A stretch of DNA of 64,000 nt from Actinomycetota bacterium (GTDB taxonomy: Bacteria > Actinomycetota > Acidimicrobiia > Acidimicrobiales > Microtrichaceae). The position numbers and the translations under genes were made by a program. The notes beneath the pieces were generated by a model. That model was not told the DNA's origin. It saw only the letters and a program-made list of their open reading frames with translations, and did no database searches. The stretch is from NCBI GenBank assembly GCA_016703525.1, contig JADJBW010000002.1, forward strand, positions 269,131 through 333,130. The letters run 5' to 3'. This document shows positions 8,966 to 17,328 of the stretch, one piece after another. Positions within the stretch are counted from its first letter, which is position 1. Every line of letters starts with the position of its first letter.

Positions 8966-10357
8966 ATGATCATCCGCCAATACCAGCTCGAATGCCTGTC
9001 GCTGTTCAGCTATCTGGTCGCAGACCCGAGTACCGGGCGCGCGGTCGTGATCGACCCGCAGCGAGACATCTCCATCTACCTCGCCGAGGCCGCGGCCGAA
9101 GGCCTGACGATCGAGGCGGTCATCGAGACCCACTTCCATGCCGACTTCGTGTCGGGCCACCTGGAGCTCGCGTCGGCGACCGGCGCCCGGATCCTCTACG
9201 GGCCGAGCGCGATCGCCGACTACGCGATCGAGACCATGGCGAATCGCGAACGGCTGTCGCTCGGTGATGTCCAGCTCGAGTTCCGCCACACGCCGGGCCA
9301 CACGCCCGAGTCGATGTGCATCGTCGCGTACGAGCGGGCCGACGCCGAGGTTCCGACAGCCATCTTCAGCGGTGACACGCTCTTCATCGGCGATGTCGGG
9401 CGGCCCGACCTGCTCACGTCGCTCGGCGTGACCGCCGACGATCTGGCCCGCCGCCTGTACCACTCGTTGCAGACGGAGATCCTCACGCTGCCCGACGAGA
9501 CGGTCGTCTATCCGGCCCACGGCGCCGGGTCGGCGTGCGGCAAGAGCCTCTCCGACGCGACGTCGTCGACGATCGGCGCCGAGCGACGCTCGAACTACGC
9601 GCTCGCACCGATGACCGAGGACGAGTTCGTCGCGGCGGTCACCGAGGGCCAGTCGGTCGCCCCGCTGTACTTCGTGTTCGCCGCCACGACGAACCGCCGT
9701 GAGCGCGAGCTGCTCGACGACGCCGAGCCGCCTCGGCGTTTCGCGCTCGACCAGGTGCTCGCGGCGCAGGCCGACGGCACCGTCGTGGTCGACTGCCGTG
9801 CGCCCGAGGTGTTTGCGTCGGGCCATCTCCGCGGTGCGATCAACGTGGGGCTCGACGGTCGCTTCGCCGAGTACGCAGGCGACATCGTCCGGCCGGGGCA
9901 GTCCGTGATCGTGGTGACCGACGCAGGACGTGAGACCGAGGCGAAGGTGCGGCTTGCCCGCATCGGCTTCGACGGTGTGATCGGTGCGCTCGACGATGTG
10001 GAGGCGGTGCTGATCGCCCGGCCCGACCTGGCGAAGCCGCTGCGCCGGCTCAACGCCACGGAGGTGGCGGCGTGGATTGCCACCGACGACGTGCAGGTGG
10101 TCGATGTGCGTAACCCCGGCGAGGTCGAGGCCGGCGCGTTGCCGGGGGCGGTCAACATCCCGCTGCCGGTGCTGATGGGCCGCCTCGACGAGCTCGACTC
10201 GTCGCGCCCGACCGTCGTGTACTGCGCCGGGGGGTACCGCAGCGCGGCCGCGAGTTCGGCGCTCTCGGCGAACGGCTTCGACACGGTCGCCGACCTGATC
10301 GGCGGCTACGACGCGTGGGTGGCCCTTGCCGCTCCGCACGCCGTGGCCGCGGGCTGA
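8966..10357 (+). CDS. cstB: CstB-like persulfide dioxygenase-rhodanese (metallo-beta-lactamase fold)
   Basis: A 463-residue fusion. The N-terminal metallo-beta-lactamase domain is of the ETHE1/persulfide dioxygenase type, with THFHADF at residues 55-61 (ligands H56, H58, D60), then FRHTPGHTPES, FSGDTLFIGDVGRPDL and VYPAHGAGS. Two rhodanese modules follow. The first (VVDCRAPEVFASGHLRGAINV) has lost its catalytic Cys, reading VVTDAGRE; the second retains it in VVYCAGGYRSA. CstB proteins oxidise CoA or glutathione persulfides with O2 and then transfer sulfur, detoxifying sulfide-derived persulfides and releasing thiosulfate or sulfite. The ATG is at 8966, 108 bases after cstR and three bases before the TauE gene, so the three are probably co-transcribed. 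Confidence 0.9.
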   Translation: MIIRQYQLECLSLFSYLVADPSTGRAVVIDPQRDISIYLAEAAAEGLTIEAVIETHFHADFVSGHLELASATGARILYGPSAIADYAIETMANRERLSLGDVQLEFRHTPGHTPESMCIVAYERADAEVPTAIFSGDTLFIGDVGRPDLLTSLGVTADDLARRLYHSLQTEILTLPDETVVYPAHGAGSACGKSLSDATSSTIGAERRSNYALAPMTEDEFVAAVTEGQSVAPLYFVFAATTNRRERELLDDAEPPRRFALDQVLAAQADGTVVVDCRAPEVFASGHLRGAINVGLDGRFAEYAGDIVRPGQSVIVVTDAGRETEAKVRLARIGFDGVIGALDDVEAVLIARPDLAKPLRRLNATEVAAWIATDDVQVVDVRNPGEVEAGALPGAVNIPLPVLMGRLDELDSSRPTVVYCAGGYRSAAASSALSANGFDTVADLIGGYDAWVALAAPHAVAAG

Positions 10358-10360
10358 GCG

Positions 10361-11173
10361 GTGCGAGCGCTGATTGCGTCCCCGCTCGGATTCCTGATCG
10401 GGCTGTCGCTCGGTGCGCTGGGAGGCGGGGGATCGATCCTGGCCGTGCCTGCGCTCGTGTACGTCGCCGGGCAGAGCGCCCGCGATGCCACGACCACCTC
10501 GTTGATGGTGGTCGGCATGGCGTCGCTGGTGGGGATGGACACGCACCGGCGGGCGGGACGCGTCGATGTCGCACGCGGCGTCGTCTTCGGCCTCGTCGGC
10601 ATCGGCGGGTCGCTCGCCGGGTCGGCGCTGAATCGTCGGCTCGACCCCGACCTGTTGCTCCTGGGCTTCTCGGGGCTGGTGGTGATCGCCGCCTGGCGGA
10701 TGCTGACGGCATGCCCGACATGCACCCGGGCCGGGGAGGAACGTGCGCTTGCGGAGCTCGAAGCGACCCCGTCGCGTCGAACCGTCGCCGGTCTCGATGC
10801 CGCCGCGCTCGGCAAGGTGCTCGTGGCGGGCACCGTGGTCGGCTTCCTGACCGGGCTGTTCGGCGTCGGTGGTGGGTTCGTCATCATCCCGGCGCTGACG
10901 TTGGCGCTGGGCATGGCGATGCCCGAGGCGGTCGGAACCTCGCTGCTGATCATCGCGATCAACTGTGCCGTGGCATTGGGCACCCGGTTCGCGACGGTGT
11001 CGGTGGACTGGGCGGTGGCGCTTCCCTTCACGGGAGCGGCCATCGCCGGGGTGGTGACGGGCGGACGGGTGGCGAACCGCCTCGACGCCAAGAAGAGCCT
11101 GCGCTGGTTCGCGGCGCTGCTGCTGGGAGTTGCGATGTACACGGCAATTCGAGCGGGCCTGGCTCTGCGCTGA
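10361..11173 (+). CDS. TauE/SafE-family sulfite (organosulfur) exporter
   Basis: A 270-residue membrane protein with two repeats typical of TauE/SafE: LGFLIGLSLGALGGGGSILAVP near the start and VVGFLTGLFGVGGGFVIIP in the second half, each followed by two or three hydrophobic segments. A short CPTC motif (TACPTCTRAGEE) lies in the central loop. It starts at GTG 10361, three bases after cstB, so coupling is likely. In cst-type operons the partner exports sulfite made by the persulfide dioxygenase. The transported ion is inferred from context. Confidence 0.87.
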   Translation: MRALIASPLGFLIGLSLGALGGGGSILAVPALVYVAGQSARDATTTSLMVVGMASLVGMDTHRRAGRVDVARGVVFGLVGIGGSLAGSALNRRLDPDLLLLGFSGLVVIAAWRMLTACPTCTRAGEERALAELEATPSRRTVAGLDAAALGKVLVAGTVVGFLTGLFGVGGGFVIIPALTLALGMAMPEAVGTSLLIIAINCAVALGTRFATVSVDWAVALPFTGAAIAGVVTGGRVANRLDAKKSLRWFAALLLGVAMYTAIRAGLALR

Positions 11174-11281
11174 CCGCTCGGTGCAGGTGGTGGCGGCAAT
11201 CGAATCGCTTGAGCAAGTGCCCGTCCACATGCGAATCACTTGACTCGCCGCTACCTGAGGGTTGATTGTGGAGGAATGACC

Positions 11282-12625
11282 ATGATCGACCGACAGCGCC
11301 TCGCGCTCTTGCACGAACGCGAGGAAGCCGCGTTCATCGAGCTCCATCCGCAGTCGGCCGCCGCCTCGACCCGGACCGGCTCCCTGCTCGGCGGGGTGCC
11401 GATGGCGTGGATGACGCGGTGGCCCGGCTCGTTCCCGCTGGTGTTCGACACCGCGCAGGGCGCCCGGTTCACCGACATCGACGGGCACGCCTACGTCGAC
11501 TTCTGTCTCGGCGACACGGGAGCGATGGTCGGGCACGCTCTCCCACAGGTTGCCGACGCGCTGGCGGCGCAGGCGCGTCGAGGCATCACGACGATGCTGC
11601 CGAGCGCCGATGCTCCGTGGGTCGCCGACGAGCTGGCGCGGAGGTTCGGATTGCCGCGTTGGCAGATGGCCATGACGGCGACCGACGCGAACCGGTTCGT
11701 GCTGCGATTCGCTCGGCATCTCACCGGTCGCCGCAAGGTGCTCGTGTTCGACTGGTGCTACCACGGCACGGTCGACGAGGCGTTTGCGACCCTGGACGAC
11801 GACGGGAACGTGCGCTCGCGGCCGGGCACTCTCGGCGCACCCGTGCCGGCGGAGGAGACCACCAAGGTCGTGCAGTTCAACGACCTCGATGCGCTCGAAG
11901 CGGCGCTTGCGCCGGGCGACGTTGCGTGCGTGCTCGCCGAGCCGGCGCTGACCAACATCGGGATCGTGCTGCCCGACGAGGGGTACCACAGGGCGCTTCG
12001 CGAGCTCTGCGACCGCACGGGGACCTTGCTCATCATCGACGAGACCCACACCATCTGTGCCGGCCCCGGTGGAGCGACCGAGGCGTGGGGACTGCGGCCC
12101 GACTTCCTCGTGATCGGCAAGACCATCGGCGGCGGGATGCCCGCGGCGGCCTACGGGATGACCGAGCAGGTTGCCGAGCGGCTGCTTCCCGCACTGACCG
12201 ATCCTGGTGTCGACACCTCGGGCGTGGGTGGCACGCTGACCGGCAATGCACTCGCCCTGGCAGCGGTCCGTGCGACGTTGTCGTCGACGCTGCGCGCCGA
12301 GGACTTCGACCGCATGATCCCGCTCGCCGTTGCCTGGAACGACGGCGTGCAGAAGACGATCGACCGGCACGACCTGCCGTGGTGCGTGAATCGCCTCGGC
12401 GGCCGTGCGGAGTACTGGTTCTGCCCGCCGCCGCGCAACGGCCGCGACGCGGCGGCCGCTGTCGATCCCGACCTCGACGCATTCATGCACCTCTACGCGA
12501 TCAACCGGGGCATCCTCCTGACCCCGTTCCACAACATGGCGCTCATGTCGCCCTGCCACACGCAGGCCGATGTCGACCGTCACACCGAGGTGTTCGCGGC
12601 GGCCGTCGACGAGTTGGTGGGCTGA
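11282..12625 (+). CDS. Class III PLP aminotransferase (glutamate-1-semialdehyde aminomutase-like)
   Basis: A 447-residue fold-type I aminotransferase of class III. It shows FTDIDGHAYVDFCLGDTGAMVGH, the Asp of the cofactor site in LLIIDETHTICAG, and the PLP lysine in FLVIGKTIGGGMPAAAYG. The N-terminal layout and TTMLPSADA resemble glutamate-1-semialdehyde aminomutase, but the tail FHNMALMSPCHTQADVDRH is that of stand-alone aminotransferases annotated as aspartate aminotransferase family. No haem-biosynthesis neighbours are present, so a catabolic transamination is more likely. GGAGG at 11270-11274 is seven bases before ATG 11282 and only one before ATG 11276, so 11282 is chosen. An SDR gene follows six bases after its stop. 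Confidence 0.88.
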   Translation: MIDRQRLALLHEREEAAFIELHPQSAAASTRTGSLLGGVPMAWMTRWPGSFPLVFDTAQGARFTDIDGHAYVDFCLGDTGAMVGHALPQVADALAAQARRGITTMLPSADAPWVADELARRFGLPRWQMAMTATDANRFVLRFARHLTGRRKVLVFDWCYHGTVDEAFATLDDDGNVRSRPGTLGAPVPAEETTKVVQFNDLDALEAALAPGDVACVLAEPALTNIGIVLPDEGYHRALRELCDRTGTLLIIDETHTICAGPGGATEAWGLRPDFLVIGKTIGGGMPAAAYGMTEQVAERLLPALTDPGVDTSGVGGTLTGNALALAAVRATLSSTLRAEDFDRMIPLAVAWNDGVQKTIDRHDLPWCVNRLGGRAEYWFCPPPRNGRDAAAAVDPDLDAFMHLYAINRGILLTPFHNMALMSPCHTQADVDRHTEVFAAAVDELVG

Positions 12626-12631
12626 GCAACC

Positions 12632-13427
12632 GTGGCCGGTCGCGGCGATGCCCGCCGGGTCGCGCTCGTCACGGGCGCCGGTGATCCGCGTGGCATCGGC
12701 TTCGCGGCGGCCGATCGGCCCGCCGCGGCAGGCTGCGTGGTTATTGTGGCGGCGACCACCGATCGGGTCGTCGAGCGGGCCGCGGAGATCTCGCAACGAC
12801 ACGGCGTCGTCGCGCTCGGGTGGGTCGGCGACCTGCGATCGCCGGATTGGGCCCGTTCGTTGGTGGACGCGGCCGTCGAGTTCGGCGGCGGCCTCGACGT
12901 GGTGGTGAACAACGCCGGCATGACCGCGACCGGCGAGCCCTCCGACGCGGCCGGGACTGCGTCGGAGCTGACCGCGGCCGCCTGGTCGAGCGGCATCGAA
13001 CGCAATCTCGGCACCGCCTGGTACGTGACCAACGCTGCGCTCGACGCGGTGTGCGCCTCGCCGGCGGGACGGATCGTGATGGTCGCATCGACGAGCGGGG
13101 CCGTCAACGCATATCCCGGCGACGTGGCGTACCACGCCGCCAAGGCCGCGATGGTGGGCCTCACCCGAGCGCTCGCGGTGGAGCTCGCGGAGCACGGCGT
13201 CTGCGTCAATGCGGTCGCTCCCGGGTGGATCGACACGTCGTCGGCCACCGACGACGAGCGCCGCGCCGGCAGCGCGTCGCCGATGCGCCGGTCGGGCCGG
13301 CCCGACGAGGTGGCGGCGGCCATCGCCTTCCTCGCATCGCCCGACGCGGTCCTACGTCACGGGCCAGATGCTGGTGGTCGACGGTGGCAACAGCGTGATG
13401 GAGCGCCGCGACGGGTGGTCGCGATGA
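12632..13427 (+). CDS. SDR-family oxidoreductase, frameshifted near the C-terminus
   Basis: A short-chain dehydrogenase/reductase starting at GTG 12632. The Rossmann glycine motif reads VTGAGDPRGIG, the NAG motif LDVVVNNAGM, the catalytic Ser lies in IVMVASTSGAV, the Tyr-Lys pair in YPGDVAYHAAKAAMVG, and CVNAVAPGWIDT follows. After LASPDA at about 13350 one surplus base shifts the frame; in the next frame the protein continues SYVTGQMLVVDGGNSVME and stops at 13427. That ending is exactly the SDR C-terminus, so the break is almost certainly an indel. The repaired length is about 264 residues. Its stop overlaps the Lrp gene start (ATGA). Substrate unknown. Confidence 0.85.
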
Positions 13428-13933
13428 ACGCGGATCGCCCGCTGGCAGTCGATCTGCCACACTCGCGATCCGTGCGCCGCCTACCCGTCGACCTGGACGA
13501 GGTCGACAAGTCGATCCTCGCCGAACTCCAGCGCGACGGTCGCGTGTCGTACGCCGATCTGGGGCCGAAGGTCGGGCTCTCCGCCGCCGCGGCGCGTCAG
13601 CGGGTGCAGCGACTGCTCGACAACCAGGTGGTGCGGGTGGTGGGTGTCACCGATCCGCAGACCATGGGGTACCCGGTCATGGCGATGCTCGGCATCCAAG
13701 TCGACGGCGATGTGGTCGCTGTCGCCGATGCCATCGCCGAGATCGATGGCGTGATCTACATCGTGATGACCGCGGGGAGCTTCGATCTGCTCGCCGAGGT
13801 GATCTGCGAGGATTCGCCCGGGCTGCTCGACGTGATCAACTCCCAGGTGAAGCGGGTGGAGGGCGTGCGGTCGGTCGAGAGCTTCATGTACTTCGCGACC
13901 CATACCCACCGCTTCGGCTGGGCCGTCCGCTAG
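13424..13933 (+). CDS. Lrp/AsnC-family transcriptional regulator
   Basis: A 169-residue regulator with an N-terminal winged helix (LDEVDKSILAELQRDGRVSYADLGPKVGLS, recognition helix AAAARQRVQRLLD) and a C-terminal RAM/AsnC ligand-binding domain (VMAMLGIQVDG to SVESFMYFATHTHRFGW). ATG 13424 overlaps the stop of the upstream SDR gene by four bases, implying coupling. An alternative GTG at 13471 would trim a poorly conserved tail. Position downstream of the aminotransferase and SDR genes suggests control of that amino-acid or amine pathway, as is common for Lrp proteins; the effector is unknown. Confidence 0.88.
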   Translation: MNADRPLAVDLPHSRSVRRLPVDLDEVDKSILAELQRDGRVSYADLGPKVGLSAAAARQRVQRLLDNQVVRVVGVTDPQTMGYPVMAMLGIQVDGDVVAVADAIAEIDGVIYIVMTAGSFDLLAEVICEDSPGLLDVINSQVKRVEGVRSVESFMYFATHTHRFGWAVR

Positions 13934-14059
13934 GGGGTCGAGCGCGGCGCTCGGCGCGGGACCTTTGTCCCTGTGCGTCGACCGTGGATCGGCCGATGGT
14001 GGTGGCAGTTCGCTGCGCTCGCGCGGCTGTGGAATCGGTCGGTCAAGGGGGCACGTTCC

Positions 14060-14653
14060 GTGAGAGTGATGTTTGCAGGTAGCAGTGGTCCGGCCGATGC
14101 CGAGTTGATCGATGCGCTCCAAGCGAGCGGCGCCCAGGTGCTCCGCTGCCACGACAACGCCGATGGCACCCTGTGCACGCTGGTCGCCGGCCACGGCTGT
14201 CCCGCCGACCAGGACCCCGACGTTGCGGTGGTGCCGGTGATCCCGGCGGGCGGTGCGCCGTCTCTGGGCGACGGCGTGGGTTGCGCCGTGCGTTCGTCGA
14301 TTCCCGTGGTCGTCATCGGCCACTCGGCGCCCGGCCCCTATGCCGCGGTCGCCGCCGGTTCGGCCGACGGTGTCCATGACATGGTGGCCGCCTGCCGGGC
14401 GGCGATCGACGGAGCGACCGAGGCGCACACCGCCGTCGCCGTCGGCGCGCTGGCCGACCGCTGCGCCGCCCTCGGCATCGATCCGTCGGCGTGCCGGGCC
14501 GAGGTCCGACGCACCGATTCGGGTCTTCGGCTCGAGGTGGGTCTGGGCGACACCCTCGATCGGCGTGCGGGCGAACGAGTCGCGCTCCAGGTGCTTGCCG
14601 CGGTGCGACGGTTCGACCCTCGCCCAGGTGGCGTGTCGCTGGCGGTTGTCTGA
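14060..14653 (+). CDS. Hypothetical protein of unknown family
   Basis: A 197-residue protein that I do not recognise. GTG 14060 is preceded by AGGGGG at eight bases; a longer frame to 13973 would add a tryptophan/arginine-rich tail and is less convincing. The N-terminus (VRVMFAGSSGPADAELIDALQASGAQVLRC) looks like a receiver- or Rossmann-like alpha/beta domain, with SSIPVVVIGHSAPGPYAAVAAGSADGVHDMV resembling the middle of a response-regulator receiver fold. There is no obvious phospho-acceptor Asp or Lys arrangement, so this is only a fold impression. The C-terminal part (LGDTLDRRAGERVALQVLAAVRRFDPRPGG) is not recognised. It is monocistronic between the Lrp gene and an SDR gene. Confidence 0.6.
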   Translation: MRVMFAGSSGPADAELIDALQASGAQVLRCHDNADGTLCTLVAGHGCPADQDPDVAVVPVIPAGGAPSLGDGVGCAVRSSIPVVVIGHSAPGPYAAVAAGSADGVHDMVAACRAAIDGATEAHTAVAVGALADRCAALGIDPSACRAEVRRTDSGLRLEVGLGDTLDRRAGERVALQVLAAVRRFDPRPGGVSLAVV

Positions 14654-14728
14654 ACGAAAGGTCGCTCCGCGCCAGCGTGAACACCGATAGTGTCGACCCG
14701 GCTCCGTACAGCGAGACGAGGATGGACT

Positions 14729-15520
14729 ATGGGACGGCTCAACGGCCACGTCGCGGTGGTGACCGGTGCGGCTTCGGGAATCGGCGCAGCCTGCGTCGAG
14801 CGATTCCACCGGGAAGGCGCCCATGTCGTCGGGCTCGACCTGACGGTGCCCGCGACCTCGCGGCGCACTCGGGTCGAGCACCGCGAGGTCGACGTGACCG
14901 ACGAGGCGGCCGTGGCCGCCGCGTTCGCCTCGATCGCCACGGCGCGTCGGAGGATCGACATCGTGGTGAACGCCGCCGGTGTCGGAGGCGGCGCACCGGT
15001 CCACATGCTCGAAGGCAGCGAGTGGGACCGGATCATCGACGTCAACTTGAAGGGCACCTTCCACGTCGCGAAGGCCGCCGTGACGATCATGCTGGACCAG
15101 CCGTTGGTGGAGGGTGAGCGCGGCACCATCGTGAACCTCGCGTCGGTCGAGGGCCTCGAAGGCATGGCGGCCGGGAGCGCTTACAACGCGTCGAAGGGCG
15201 GCGTGGTCCTGCTGACGCGCAACATGGCGATCGACTACGGGCGCATGGGGATCCGCGTGAACGCCCTCTGCCCGGGCCTGATCCGGACCCCGATGACGAG
15301 CGCCGTCACCGACGAGCCCGACCTGGTCGCCATCCGTGACGCGATGCTCGCCGACCACAAGCTCGGCCGATTCGGCGAACCCGAGGAGGTCGCCGCAGCG
15401 GCCCTCTTCCTGGCGTCGCGAGATGCGTCCTTCATCTCGGGCGTGGCGCTCCCGGTCGACGGCGGCTACACCGCGGGCAGGGACCCACAGCTCACGCGGC
15501 TGTTCGGATTGGACGGCTAA
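14729..15520 (+). CDS. SDR-family oxidoreductase
   Basis: A 263-residue classical short-chain dehydrogenase. It carries the cofactor motif VVTGAASGIGAACVERF, then DIVVNAAGVGGG, the catalytic Ser in TIVNLASVEGLEG and Tyr/Lys in SAYNASKGGVVLLTR. The C-terminus GRFGEPEEVAAAALFLASRDASFISG ends in LPVDGGYTAG. Acidic Asp at the end of beta-2 (VVGLDLTVP) suggests NAD+ rather than NADP+. ATG 14729 follows a GAGGAT ribosome site. A TAGTGT box near 14691 could start a short leadered transcript. Substrate unknown. Confidence 0.9.
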   Translation: MGRLNGHVAVVTGAASGIGAACVERFHREGAHVVGLDLTVPATSRRTRVEHREVDVTDEAAVAAAFASIATARRRIDIVVNAAGVGGGAPVHMLEGSEWDRIIDVNLKGTFHVAKAAVTIMLDQPLVEGERGTIVNLASVEGLEGMAAGSAYNASKGGVVLLTRNMAIDYGRMGIRVNALCPGLIRTPMTSAVTDEPDLVAIRDAMLADHKLGRFGEPEEVAAAALFLASRDASFISGVALPVDGGYTAGRDPQLTRLFGLDG

Positions 15521-15546
15521 CCGCGGCTCGGCGGCGGCGAGCGGGA

Positions 15547-15559
15547 TAGCGTCGGCAGG
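15547..15559 (+). promoter_or_regulatory. Leaderless-type promoter of the 62-residue gene
   Basis: TAGCGT at 15547-15552 is seven bases before GTG 15560, the same geometry as other leaderless starts in the window. Confidence 0.5.
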
Positions 15560-15748
15560 GTGACGACCCGCCGGCCCGGCCCTCCCAGCGCTGCCGACTT
15601 CGACCGGATCGTGCGGTTCCGGCGGTTCCTCGCGACGGCTCGGACCGGACCCATCGGCCGGGCGGGTGGCCTCGTGCGGTCGGTGCCGCAGGTGGCTCCG
15701 GAGGCGCAACCGAGCGACCGGGAGGATCTTGACGATGACGACTCCTGA
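15560..15748 (+). CDS. Small hypothetical protein (62 aa)
   Basis: A small frame from GTG 15560 encoding a basic N-terminal half (RIVRFRRFLATARTGPIGRA) and a strictly acidic tail (REDLDDDDS). It has no recognised family. A TAGCGT box seven bases upstream supports real transcription from this start. Its 3' end overlaps the start of the AI-2E-type permease by 14 bases and contains that gene's GGAGG ribosome site, so it may act as a translated leader for the permease. Coding status is moderately supported only. Confidence 0.45.
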   Translation: MTTRRPGPPSAADFDRIVRFRRFLATARTGPIGRAGGLVRSVPQVAPEAQPSDREDLDDDDS

Positions 15749-16805
15749 CGGGCCGGTTCCCGGCTGGCTGAGGACCGCATCCGACTGGTCGTGGCGGCTC
15801 ATCGTGATCGTCGTCGCCAGTTGGATGGTGGTGGTCGCCGCGATCGAGCTGGGCCTGATCGTCGGCCCGGTCCTGGTCGCCGCGATGATCTGTGCGTTGC
15901 TGGAGCCCATTCGGCGCCGGCTGCTGCGCCGAGGTCTCAGTGCGAACGCGTCGTGGATCGTCGCATTCGTCATCGGGTTCGCGTGCGTGTCCGGGGTGCT
16001 CGCGCTGGTGGTGAGTGAGTTCTACGACAGCTACGACGAGCTGGCCGCTCAGGCGCGCGACGGCGTGTCCGAGGTGACCGACTGGCTCGAGACGGGGCCC
16101 CTCAAGGTCGACGCGACGGGGGTCGACAGCGCGATGGATCGGGCGCTCAACTCGCTTCGCGACGATCCGGCCGAGGCGCTGGCCGGCACGTTCAGCGTGC
16201 TGTCGACCACCACGGGATTGCTGGCCGGCGGTCTACTGACCTTCGTCACCACGCTCTTCTTCATGAAGGACCGGGCGGTGATGTGGGGTGCGGTGTTGCG
16301 CATGACCCCGGCGCCCCAACGCGACCGCGTCGACCGTGCCGGCAGGGCCGCGTGGCACGCCCTGATCGCGTACGTGAAGGTGACGTTGACATCGGCGGTC
16401 GTGGACTCGCTGGCGATCGGCATCGCCTCGGCTATCGCGGGCCTGCCGGTGGCATTCGCGCTGGGTGCGCTCGTGTTCCTCTTCGCGTTCATCCCGACCG
16501 TCGGGGCCATCGTGAGCGGTTCGGTGGTCGTGCTCGTGGCGTTGGTGTCGCGCGGGCCGACGGTGGCGGTCGTGATCGCCGGCGTCGTGCTGGTCGTTCA
16601 ACAACTCGACGCGAACGTGATGTACCCGTGGCTCACGAGCCGGCAGCTCTCGATCCATCCGCTGGCGAGCCTGCTGCTCGTCGCCGCCGGTGGTGTGCTC
16701 GGAGGCATCTTCGGCGCCTTCATCGCTGTGCCGATCGCCGCGACGGTGATGGCCGCGTTCGGCCAGCTCCGATCGGATGACACCGACGGCATCTCGTTGC
16801 GCTGA
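15735..16805 (+). CDS. AI-2E family transporter (PerM/YdiK-like permease)
   Basis: A 356-residue polytopic membrane protein of the AI-2E transporter family. Two hydrophobic segments lie near the N-terminus (RLIVIVVASWMVVVAAIELG and GPVLVAAMICALLEPIRRRL) and a third around residue 80. A soluble central region with DEL/DWLETGPLKVD follows, then the conserved C-terminal block with VTTLFFMKDR, ALGALVFLFAFIPTVGAIVSG, VQQLDANVMYPWLTSRQLSIHPL and GGVLGGIFGAFIAVPIAA. ATG 15735 is chosen because GGAGG lies nine bases upstream; the frame extends further upstream without a start signal. Substrates vary across the family (quorum signals, Na+/H+, unknown), so none is assigned. Confidence 0.88.
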   Translation: MTTPDGPVPGWLRTASDWSWRLIVIVVASWMVVVAAIELGLIVGPVLVAAMICALLEPIRRRLLRRGLSANASWIVAFVIGFACVSGVLALVVSEFYDSYDELAAQARDGVSEVTDWLETGPLKVDATGVDSAMDRALNSLRDDPAEALAGTFSVLSTTTGLLAGGLLTFVTTLFFMKDRAVMWGAVLRMTPAPQRDRVDRAGRAAWHALIAYVKVTLTSAVVDSLAIGIASAIAGLPVAFALGALVFLFAFIPTVGAIVSGSVVVLVALVSRGPTVAVVIAGVVLVVQQLDANVMYPWLTSRQLSIHPLASLLLVAAGGVLGGIFGAFIAVPIAATVMAAFGQLRSDDTDGISLR

Positions 16806-16838
16806 CCGTCGGTACCGGGGTGTGTCACGATGCCCGGC

Positions 16839-17210
16839 ATGGATGACCTTCTGATCGCCCGATTGATCGCCGCCGGTCGAGTGCTGTTCGGCGCCTTGTG
16901 CGTCGGCGCGCCCAAGCTGCTGTTGCGTCGCGACGCCGCCTCGACCCCCGGCCCGGCCGTGTGGATGTTGCGGGCGTTCGGTGTCCGCGACGTCGCGCTG
17001 GGCGCCGGAACGCTCTCGGCACTGCGCGACGATCCGCCCGACACCCGATGGGTCGCCGTGAGCGCGGCCGCCGACAGCGCCGATATCGCTACCGCCGCAG
17101 CGTTCCGCGACGAACTCGGCCTCGGCGGGCTCGTCGCGACGCTTGCGCTGGCCGTGCCCGCCGCTGCGCTCGGCTGGAAGTCGGTCGCCGGCCTTCGGTC
17201 GCTGCGCTGA
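16839..17210 (+). CDS. Small membrane protein, DUF4267-like
   Basis: A 123-residue protein with hydrophobic stretches LIARLIAAGRVLFGALCVGAP, WMLRAFGVRDVALGAGTLSAL and LGGLVATLALAVPAAALGW, giving three or four membrane helices. The conserved GVRDVALG and the Asp-containing AAADSADIATAA resemble DUF4267-type proteins. A CACGAT box lies seven bases before ATG 16839, supporting this start over ATG 16830. Function unknown. Its end is convergent with the LATTG surface protein gene. Confidence 0.7.
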   Translation: MDDLLIARLIAAGRVLFGALCVGAPKLLLRRDAASTPGPAVWMLRAFGVRDVALGAGTLSALRDDPPDTRWVAVSAAADSADIATAAAFRDELGLGGLVATLALAVPAAALGWKSVAGLRSLR

Positions 17211-17231
17211 CTCGCAGCACGATGTGAGCCT

Positions 17232-17268
17232 GCGCTGCGACCGCACCATGATGGTGCGGCCGCAGCGC
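17232..17268. terminator. Large hairpin between convergent genes
   Basis: Two 18-base arms (17232-17249 and 17251-17268) pair with a single mismatch around one central base, in the gap between two convergent genes. It is a probable bidirectional terminator without a U tract. Confidence 0.65.
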
Positions 17269-17328
17269 TCCCCAGCTCCCCAGCTTCCCCGATGGGGTTC
17301 GGTGGGAACGGGGGACGTCACCCGGCGA

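Noticed and set aside
6356..13195. A 2,279-residue open frame on the minus strand
   Set aside because: It runs antisense through six well-identified plus-strand genes and is His/Arg/Gly-rich, the usual shadow in very GC-rich DNA. Only its segment at 7,231-7,558 (flavodoxin-like) has real family motifs.
13973..14059. N-terminal extension of the hypothetical gene from 13973
   Set aside because: It adds a Trp/Arg-rich tail with no start signal, while GTG 14060 has an AGGGGG site eight bases upstream.
13481..15973. An 830-residue minus-strand open frame
   Set aside because: It lies antisense to Lrp, hypothetical and SDR genes, has no family motif and has the same codon-shadow composition.
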